This document shows positions 55,947 through 64,000 of a DNA stretch of 64,000 nt, one piece after another. Both the position numbers and the translations under genes were made by a program. The stretch is from Rana temporaria (taxonomy: Eukaryota > Chordata > Amphibia > Anura > Ranidae), in NCBI RefSeq assembly GCF_905171775.1, contig NC_053491.1, positions 131,831,983-131,895,982 of the forward strand. The letters run 5' to 3'. Every line of letters begins with the position of its first letter. Positions within the stretch are counted from its first letter, which is position 1. The notes under the pieces were generated by a model, which saw nothing but the letters and a program-made list of their open reading frames with translations, was not told where the DNA came from and did no database searches.

Positions 55947-57954
55947 GGTGCCTTGCAAACCTACAGAGACTCAAAAGCAATCTTTTCCCCCTCCACTAAT
56001 GCATGTTCAGGATTTTCTACAGCAAGAGCTGGCAACCTCTTGTTCACGATCTACCAGTTGCAGCCAGGTGACTGGTAGATCATGCTCTCGACTTGCCGAC
56101 CCACCGTCTGCTGAATCTCACAGTGGAGCCTCCTAAATAAGCAGTGAGACTTGTTCTTTAATTGGCTCAGACCAGCACTGCCTGCAGAGTAACAGTGGCT
56201 GCATATGCTGACACTGCTTCTCTAGTTCAGGCTAAAGTCTTTGGCAGAATGAAATCAACTGCACTCTGTCTTTTGTATCCCTGCCTTAGGAATGGAGCTA
56301 CTCCAGAAGCAGCTGCAAGTGACAGAGGCAAAGTAGAAGAGCTCCCATTTTCTGTGGCATAGCATAAGTGGACTCCTGGAGTGTATGCATGCCACAGTCG
56401 CAGCAAGAATTATACTCCCTGTCACCCTTGGTGGGTGTAGCGCCCATCGAGCATGATTCATTCTAATGAATGGGGCAATTCTGTCTGCAAATGCCCTACA
56501 ACCTTATACAGTACATTGACCAAGGGGTTAAAGCGGGCGGTACGGAGGTATTGTATTACCTTCTGACCACCTTCTTTAACACCTTAGACCCTGCACTAGC
56601 ACACTGCAACCATGTGTATTGCACTTGGTTGTGGGGCACTTGCAAACTGGCCCATTCACTTAAATGTATCACTATTGGTGGGGAGGTAGCACCCATTGAA
56701 AGAGACAAGCGGAATAATTACTGCCACAGAAATGTGTACACCCTTGGGTAAAAGCTGGAGTAGGCTAAATGGGGTAAGGATTGGGGGCTGTAAAAATGCA
56801 GCTCAATCGCAGGGTTTTACAACTCTCCAACCTCACATAAGAACAAGTGCCTAGGGGCGTCAACCCAAAATGCAACTAAAGGCTAATTTACAAGTGCATC
56901 AGGCACTGCTACTCCTCTGAAAACTTATCCAAGCAGGTTGAGAGGAGGGTATATGTTACCTCTCCACCGCCTGATTTAAAACTTTAATTGCCATGCAATG
57001 CATGCGATTGTGGTGTGGTAGTACAGCAATTACCATATAGGTTTAAAAAAGGTAGATCTGTGCCTATGTAAGATTGCCTACCCCTTCTCTGCAGCATTTA
57101 GTATTGTGTAAGAAGTAGTACTTTATGATGTATTTTGCAGTCCTCTCAAGTGTTGTATATTGCAGAGCATTCAATAATGCAGAAACATGTTTAATTTTAT
57201 TAGGCAGGTAATATGACTTACATATGAATCATTTTTATATTCACATTTTCATCCAGAAGTTGGAACTTTAGGTGTGTCAGTGTTCATGTGAACTTTACAA
57301 GGGAAGTTGCACTTTACAAGGGAATTTTCCCAAGAGCTTAGTGAATGTGGTGAAACCTCAATTTGAAAGAAAAAAAACTAAAATATTTGTGTGCGGGGTA
57401 TTGGATGATAGAAGTAAAAATAGCTTCACCTCATTCACTAAGCTCTGAGGTCAATTTCTTTGCAAAGTAAAATTTTGCGCTGTCACTGCTTTAGTTGCGG
57501 AGGGGTGTTTTCACTCTTCAACACCTTCTCGATTTCAGGGGGGGGGCAATTTCCCCCCTTGCCCTATGGAGCGGACACCCATGCTTGTTCCCCTCATCTC
57601 CCTACATACCCCTTATTATCACTGATTATTTCTGAGTAAGTGGTGCTGCATTTCTCTTATAGATTTATGTTTACAGGTTTACTCGCCTGTTTCTGAGAGT
57701 ATATATCTGGTATGACTGTTCATGTAACTGCTGTATTGCTTACTTTCTTTGCTTTTTCCTTTTGTAATATTTATTTTGACATCTTTTCAATAAAAACTAA
57801 TAATAGTAAAAAAATATATCCTAATGTGATACCATTGTATTATCTGTTCATTTCAGTTTTTTAGAATGAATGCTTTATTTAGTAAACTGGTATATTATAT
57901 TGACTAAATGAAAGCTATTACACCCTTTGTGCATTTTCGACTATTTCAGAATAG
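55947..57954. other. Non-coding, old repeats suspected
   Basis: Contains weak internal similarity (CTTGGTTGTGGGGCACTTGCAAA near 56622) and a decayed foldback MITE near 57271-57500 (TTTACAAGGGAA / GCAAAGTAAAA and CACTAAGCTCTG blocks). No gene recognised. Confidence 0.4.
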
Positions 57955-57958
57955 TTAA

Positions 57959-58323
57959 AGTGGAGCTCCACTCAAAGGGGAAAACTCCACTTTTCTGCCT
58001 CCTGCCCCCCACCCCCTTCGCTACGCAACATTTGGGAGTGGGTGCCTGGTGATGACAGTTACCCACTCCCACTTCATGGTGAACTAAGCCAGAAGTTTGG
58101 CCCCCTCCTTCCCCCGCAACCAGCCCATTCACAAAGCGCATGTGCAGGAGGAAACCGACCGTGAAACCACAAGGCTTCACTTCTAGTTTTCCTTAGTTAA
58201 AATGGCGGTACAAGTACCTGATAGTCAATTGAAAACTGTGTCAAGTAAGGACACCGCTGCTTTCCTGGACAGATAAGTGTCCTTATATTAAAAGTCAGCA
58301 GCTACGGTATTTTTAGCTCCTCT
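57959..58323. mobile_element. TTAA-flanked MITE, AGTGGAGCTCC ends
   Basis: TTAA at 57955-57958 and 58324-58327; left AGTGGAGCTCCACT, right TAGCTCCTCT (decayed inverse). Confidence 0.65.
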
Positions 58324-58327
58324 TTAA

Positions 58328-59988
58328 CATGTAAATGGCAATGCCATCACTAATGTGTTGCTTTTAAAAGATATAGCAGAACATGTATATGGTACAGGAT
58401 TTATTACAGGGATCAGAGTAAAAAAAGAGTTGAGACAAGTTCTAAAGTAAGTGTGGCCTGATTGAGGATGTAATGCACAGTGAAAAAAGGCATTTAGCAG
58501 CTCTGTGTTACTGACCCTGGTGTATACTACTGAAGAATGAACCACAGTTTGCTCTGCAATTCATACTGGGAAGAAACAGTTATACAAGAGTATGAGAGTT
58601 GGATATTTCTCTAGAATGACCTCTCATTTTTCTAACTTGATTCTGCAGCTTAAACTGGAGTCAGGTCAAAGCAAACACTGTCAGAGTATTTTAGCTCATG
58701 TAAAGTGCATTAGAAAACAGAAGAACAGAATAGCTGGGTTAAGCTTAACTTCCTAAGCAGTTGTTTTTGCAGTCACCATAAACCCTTAAGAAACACTAAC
58801 ATTAGGCTTCAAAAGCTTTGTTCCTATCATTAACAGCTATGTGGTGTGAATAATTCCATCCTTTCTTGCAAGGCATACATGCATGTCTAAAACAATATTG
58901 TGTTTGAAGCCAAGTCACAGGTATGGTGAAACATTCCTTTTTAATAGACATCTACAGTATTTCCCCAAAGATGCATCTGTCTGGGTCTGACCTAACATAA
59001 CCCTGAAAAAGTCAGGCATGCTGATTGTGGTTTTTACTTTTTTTTGGAGGAATGGATGGATCATTGCTCAAGGCAAAAATCACTGTTAGGTTAATAACGC
59101 AAGTACATGCAGACCATTATAAAAGTCTTAAATTGAACTCCCCAAGTACATTTACTTATTTATTTTTTCTCTACAACTGCACAGATCATAGAAACTACAA
59201 CTCTTTTGTATGGTGGTAGACATAATGTCATTTTTGTTAAACATGGGAATGTAGAGTGTTCTTAGAACAAGTAAAAAAAAAGTAGGATTAGTTTTGTAAA
59301 TCCGCCCATGGAATTAGTGGAACTCCCTGAAAGCAAGTGCTTGCTTAAACCTTAATGTGAAAACAAAAAAGGAAAACCTTTGATATCTGGGATAAAGAAA
59401 AGGAGTTAGGAGTTTGATGGATGAGCGTGGGAGGGACAAATGCATGAGATAAGCTCTGATTTACAGTTTGATGTTCACTGGTGTTGTTTTGACCTCAGCT
59501 AACGAACACACACAAACATACATATTGTCCTGCAACCTGATTAAAACAACCACAAAATGTTGTAAAACAAAAAAAAAAAAAAAAAAAAACATTCTGTGAA
59601 TGTGCTTACAAATCATTGTGTCTTAAAAGATACAAGTTATATGCACATGCTTGCACACTACCTAGTGAGATGAATATTCAAGACAAACAAAATCCTTTTG
59701 TGTTGGCACACATGTCCCTTCAACCTCATCAATTAGTCGGGTGTTATCAGTTCCTTCAGGAGCTGGGCTGTGGCTGTTCAGGCAGGCCACACAATTACTT
59801 AATTTGTCATCCAGTCACACCATTAGGTTTTTTGAAGATACTGTGAGCCAAAACACCTTTAACCTTTAATGAACCTTTTAAAAGATTTTAGGTCCAGCAT
59901 CAATAGCAGGTACACTTTTAAAAATCAATTATGTCTACTAGCTACTAGTCTTACCGCCCTTTAGTTAATTTACTGTTGTCAACAACTG
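58328..59988. other. AT-rich stretch without recognised repeats
   Basis: Includes a 20-A run at about 59570-59589. No transposon ends or coding motifs noticed. Confidence 0.45.
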
Positions 59989-60014
59989 TATATATATATA
60001 TATATATATATATA
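59989..60014. repeat. (TA)13 microsatellite
   Basis: Thirteen TA units, next to a probable retroelement 3' end. Confidence 0.97.
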
Positions 60015-60074
60015 CCATATGTACCACACCAAATAGAGCAAGGACTGCTTGGGTGCACTCAAGTGCAGGTATAT

Positions 60075-60117
60075 GGGTCGATACTTTGACAAGGCATTGA
60101 TTGCCTTTCTCAAGACA
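60075..60117 (-). ncRNA. Decayed hammerhead-like motif
   Basis: Minus strand: GTC, TTGAGAA (two changes from CUGANGA), AGGCA...TGCCT strong stem II, AAAG in place of GAAA, then GAC pairing with GTC as stem I. The stems are good but the boxes are not. Its downstream side faces the (TA)n tract. Confidence 0.3.
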
Positions 60118-60360
60118 CTAAACACATGTGACACAAATACATTTAAAACTTAAATCCCATCCCATCTACATGCTATATATGTTACAATACAGTACAAAGC
60201 TAAAAGGTCACAGGGTAACTGGGATATATACATAAAACAAAAAATCAAGTAATATTGCAAAACATAAACTACAGCAAAACGCTGGCAGCCCATAACAAAT
60301 GACAATGTTCACCACAAGGAAAAGTAAGTATCCCTTATCTGATTTCTAGTTAGTAACTTA

Positions 60361-61582
60361 TAGCCAGATGCCCGTACGCCGGCGTAACTTTGTGCGGGCA
60401 TAGCGTATGTCATTTACGTTACACCGCCGCAAGTTAGAGAGGCACAAAGCACTTGCTCCGTAAGTTGTGGCGGCGTAGCGTAAATTGGACGGCGTAAGCC
60501 CCCCCAATTCAAATGTGGAAGAGGTGGGCATGTTTTATGTAAATGAATTGTGACACCACGTAAATGACGCACTGTCCGAACGGCGCATGCACCATCCGTG
60601 GACGTTACCCAGTGCGCATGCTCCAAATTACGCTGCAAACACTCATTGGTTTCGACGTGAACGTAAATTACGGCCAGCCTCATTCACGGACGACTTACGC
60701 AAACAACGTAAAAATTTCAAAATTTGATGCGGTTCCGACGTCCATACTTAACATTGGCTGCGCCATCTTTTTGGTGGTTTATCTTTACGCCTGAAAACGC
60801 CTTACGTAAATGGCGTATCTTTACTGCGACGGGCAAGCGTACGTTCGTGAATAGGCGTATCTCGCTGATTTACGTATTCTAGGCGTAATTCAGCGTACAC
60901 GCCCCTAGCGGCCAGCGTAAATAGACAACTGAGATACGACGGCGCCGGCGGTCGAATCTTAGCAACATTTAAGCGTATCTCAATTTGAGAATACGCTTAA
61001 ATATACAACGGCGCAGATTAAGGCCCCATACTCACGAGCAAACATGTCTGCTGAAACTGGCCCGCAGGCCAGTTTCAGCAGACATGTTTGCTCGTGTGTG
61101 GGCGCGAGCGGGCCGAATTCCAGCAAACATTTGCCCGCCGGGCCTTTTCCCAGCGGGCAAATATTCCTGGACTTGTTTTAAAACAGCCCGCTGGAATTCA
61201 GCCCGCTCGGACATGTACGGTCGTCAGTACAGACCTACCGTACATGTCCAGGCGCCCGCCGTCCCTCGCATGCGTCGAATGACTTCGACGCATGCGTGGA
61301 AGCATTTTAAAGGCGGGCCGCCCACGTCGCCGCGTCATTGTCGCGGCGACACCGCGTCATCGACGCGGCGACACCGCGGACACGCCCCGCGTATTGTTTA
61401 CGCGCGGACTTCTGTACGATGGTGTGTACAACCATCGTACAGAAGCCCTCTGGCAGACATGTATGGTGAAAACGGTCCGACGGACCGCTTTCACCATACA
61501 TGTTTGTCCGTGTGTACCCGGCCTCAGAGTTACGACGGCGTATCTACTGATACGCCGTCGTATCTCTACCTGAATCTGGCTA
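60361..61582. mobile_element. CpG-rich MITE, TAGCCAGAT ends, TTA duplication, split by another MITE
   Basis: Left TAGCCAGATGC, right TGAATCTGGCTA, TTA on both sides (60358-60360, 61583-61585). Interior shares ATACGACGGCGTATC, TTAACATTGGCTG and GATTTACG blocks with 33591-34311. The element at 61022-61523 sits inside. Confidence 0.87.
61022..61523. mobile_element. GGCCCC..CACG MITE nested in a CpG-rich MITE
   Basis: Ends GGCCCCATACTCACGAGC and GTCCGTGTGTACCCGGCC; flanks TAA (61019-61021) and TCA (61524-61526). The left subterminal 45 bp (61040-61091) is a hairpin on AACATGTCTGCTGAAACTGG, and a perfect GACGCATGCGTC core is at about 61269-61302. The 223-codon open frame crossing it (60985-61656) is an artefact of CpG-rich sequence. 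Confidence 0.87.
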
Positions 61583-61585
61583 TTA

Positions 61586-62820
61586 AAGATGGTAGCCCCA
61601 AGGTTTTTCTTGAGATTTTTTTTTTAACTGCAGCTAAAAAAATTAATATTTATTAAAGAAAGGGAGTGATAGAAGTGTTTATGCAGACTTAGGTATTCAT
61701 ATACTTTGGTGTCAGATTCATACTGAATATGTTTGTGCTTCATTGATTTTTAATTTTCTTTCAAATGCTTTTGACTAATTTCTGATTTGCATTGATTAGT
61801 TTATAAGTTCTGAGTTGCGTCAAGTTGCTTTTGAGCTACGTTGAGCTGCTTTTGTATTCACATTGACTTGTATGGATAATAAAAGCAATTCAGATGCAAG
61901 CAAATGCCTGTGTGCATAATCCCTTAGAGCAGCAATACACAGGCAGGTGTTTTACTGAGAAAAACTTCAGTGAGATATCTGGTCATCCTTGAAATCACCA
62001 GGACCTACTTCCATTATCTGCATGACAAGGCTGAAAAAAAGAATAGCCAGCCACACAAATGTGGAGATCCACCTGTTTTTCAGTTCTCACATAAATTCTC
62101 TGACAGGTTTCAAAAAATGTTTTGAAGGGAAACAAGTGTGTTATACCCATGAAGGTATTGTTTTTTATCATTTGTCCTGATCATAACACCAAAACAAATG
62201 TCCTGTGTAATTCCCACCCTAAAACAGGTTCTGTATATATGGGAAAGAGCCGTTATATGTTACTACCTCTCAAAGATTCAATAATATTAATGTTTTCTTT
62301 ACAATTTAAGGTTTTCTATGCGCAATGTTTTTGTTTTTTTTGTTTAAAGTGCTATTCTCTTTAAAATGATTAGTCATTGTTTTCATGAATTTGCTCTTTC
62401 TGTACTAGCATACATATTTTAGATCACTGCTCATCCATAACTTTTCATGTACATGTGTAACAAGTTGAAAAACTGAAAACATACACTAGGCTATTTAAAC
62501 TCATACCTCTGGGTAACACACTTGGGCACATGGTCTCAAATTATCTCTATGATAGCATCCAGGCAGATAGAAAACAGACCTTCAACACACCTCTTCAACA
62601 CTTCTACAGAAAAGTCTCACATTAAGCTTATCTGACACTTAAGTTTTGACTCCTCTATGTTCCACTTACATTTTCTCATGCAGAGACACTTCTTCTTTTG
62701 CATGAATGAGATCTAAATTATTTGCTCAGTATCTTCCGTTTTATACCTAAATGGCTCTTTATCTCAAAATGACTCAGAGACATCAATTTTTCATTTTCAG
62801 TAAATAAACATCTTTCATGG
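61586..62820. other. AT-rich non-coding stretch
   Basis: No repeats or coding motifs recognised before the CR1 fragment. Confidence 0.4.
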
Positions 62821-64000
62821 CTGGAGCTACAGGCCCCCTAACCTGAAGGATGAGTATGATCTCTTATCACAGTTAGGAATGGCAGAAAGGCAGGGCAATG
62901 TTATTATATTGGAGGACTTCAATTATCCTGATATCGACTTGGCAATGGGCAGAAGGAACTGCTTACTCATCCAAGGCACATCATTTCTTAAGCGTCTTAC
63001 AGGACAATTTAATGTGTTAGTTGGTGTATGCCCCAACCAGAGATGATGCATTGTTAGATCTACTGATTACAAATAATCAATAAATAACAATAATACATAG
63101 ACCTGATCGTAGATGTGGAAATATGGGACAACTTGGGAAACAGCGATTACAAGGTAATTATATTAAGTATAAATCACAGGTAACTGAAGTACAAGATTAA
63201 TACAAAAACATTTCAAAAGAGCCATCTTCTTTAAATTGCCCTTCATACTACAATATATTAAATGGGATAAGATTATAAAACCAATTAACACTGAGGAAAA
63301 AAGGGGAAAGATTCAAGAACATATTAAAAAAAGGTATTAGCCAGTGCATTTCAATGGGCAACACATATAAAAGATCGAAGGTTAAACCTGGTTGGCTAAT
63401 CATTAACAAAAAAAAGGCATATAAAAGAGAAAAAAATAGTGATTACTCAGAATGGTCAGGAGTGGTAAGTTAGGTACCAAAAGGCTCTGTCTTGAGACCA
63501 ATTCTGTTTAATTTATTCATAAATGATATAGAGGTTGGGATAAATAGTTCAATCTCAGTGTTTGCTGATGACACAAAACTGAGCAGAGCAATAACTTCAC
63601 AGCAGGATATAGAAACTGTACAAGAAGATCTCAATAAAATAAGGGGATGGGCAACTACATGGTAAATGAGGTTTAAAATGCATTTTAAGGCTAAAAATAT
63701 AAATGCAAGTTACTCGCTAGGGGAGAACCTTTGTCGGAATCCAGGATGGAAAAAGATCTGGGGGTCCTAGTAGATCACAGACTCATTAATGGCATACAAT
63801 GCCAAGCTGTAGCAAGCAGAATATTAGCATGTGTTATAGAGGGAATTTACTCAAGAGATAAACCTATAATTCTACCACTTTACAAGACTCTGGTTCAACC
63901 ACATCTTAAGTATGTCATCAAATTCTGGTCACCAGGATAAGCTAAAGACTGGAGGACCTCAGTTACGAGGAACGACTGCAAGCATTAAACGTATTCTTCC
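62821..64000 (+). pseudogene. CR1 LINE ORF2: endonuclease end and reverse transcriptase, continues past the window
   Basis: Plus-strand remains in order: YRPPN near 62828, ILEDFNYPDIDL near 62915 (endonuclease DFN motif), then a gap, GSVLRPILFNLFINDIE near 63490, SVFADDTKLSR near 63560 with the catalytic FADD, then after a stop and shift EKDLGVLVD near 63748, AVASRILACVIEGI, PLYKTLVQPHLKY near 63880, FWSPG, and finally LSYEERLQALNVFF-type sequence at 63955-64000. This is the canonical CR1 order. The early reverse transcriptase is largely deleted (63100-63440 retains only scattered similarity) and the segment between FWSPG and the last motif is missing. The 3' end lies outside the window. Confidence 0.9.

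Noticed and set aside
61022..61523. 8-bp hAT-type duplication (CAGATTA / CAGAGTTA) around the nested MITE
   Set aside because: Needs an indel, and other family members show 3-bp flanks without any 8-bp match.
60985..61656. 223-codon open frame, the longest in the window
   Set aside because: Crosses the boundaries of two nested MITEs; CpG-rich, stop-poor sequence and no domain.

Overview
The window looks like gene-poor, transposon-saturated DNA from a large vertebrate genome, most likely an anuran and probably a ranid-type frog. That assignment is an inference. It rests on the mix of CR1, L2 and L1/Tx1-like LINEs, a chromodomain gypsy, Tc1, PIF/Harbinger and hAT elements, and many inverted-repeat MITEs (TTAA-flanked families beginning CCACTT, CpG-rich families ending GGGCCAGATTCAC, families ending GGCCNCGTACACACG) whose sequences I recognise from frog genomes but could not search. 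No convincing host exon, tRNA, rRNA, CRISPR or bacterial-type operon is visible. Every protein-like stretch I could identify is a broken transposon gene.

Layout. 1-5 kb: a CpG-rich MITE cut by the window start, then a Ty3/gypsy integrase split by a hAT element, its chromodomain region and a probable 3' LTR. 5-12.6 kb: nested MITEs and a 30-bp minisatellite interrupted by two MITEs. 12.9-14.4 kb: a TTAA-flanked MITE carrying a Penelope-like insertion that contains a near-perfect 426-bp inverted repeat. 14.4-20.3 kb: two L1/Tx1-like 3' ends, MITEs and a TTAA element. 20.2-24.6 kb: gypsy LTR pieces, then a second Penelope-like insertion with inverted end arms, a long polypyrimidine tract and the best hammerhead-like motif. 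25-30 kb: MITEs and a hAT fragment. 30.4-34.7 kb: one L2-type LINE in three pieces, split by a TTAA element and a 3-bp-TSD MITE. 35-39 kb: hAT elements and an L1/Tx1-like endonuclease. 41-45 kb: a composite MITE, then a PIF/Harbinger element with a broken transposase and a convergent Myb/SANT-like remnant. 46-47 kb: an internally deleted Tc1 element. 48-53 kb: more TTAA elements, including a second copy of the composite. 52.9-54.6 kb: a hAT element with a 42-bp tandem array and telomere-like repeats. 55-64 kb: a third Penelope-like insertion, a MITE inside a MITE, and a CR1 LINE running off the window end.

The genes do not act together as a pathway; the window is a stratigraphy of insertions. 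In several places a younger element split an older coding sequence, and the flanks show the target-site duplication (8 bp for hAT, TTAA for piggyBac-like, 3 bp for Harbinger-like, 15 bp for the Penelope-like palindrome). The features most worth a second look are the recurrent hammerhead-ribozyme-like motifs linked to inverted-arm insertions, and two copies of one MITE that each host a different TTAA element at what appears to be the same internal site.
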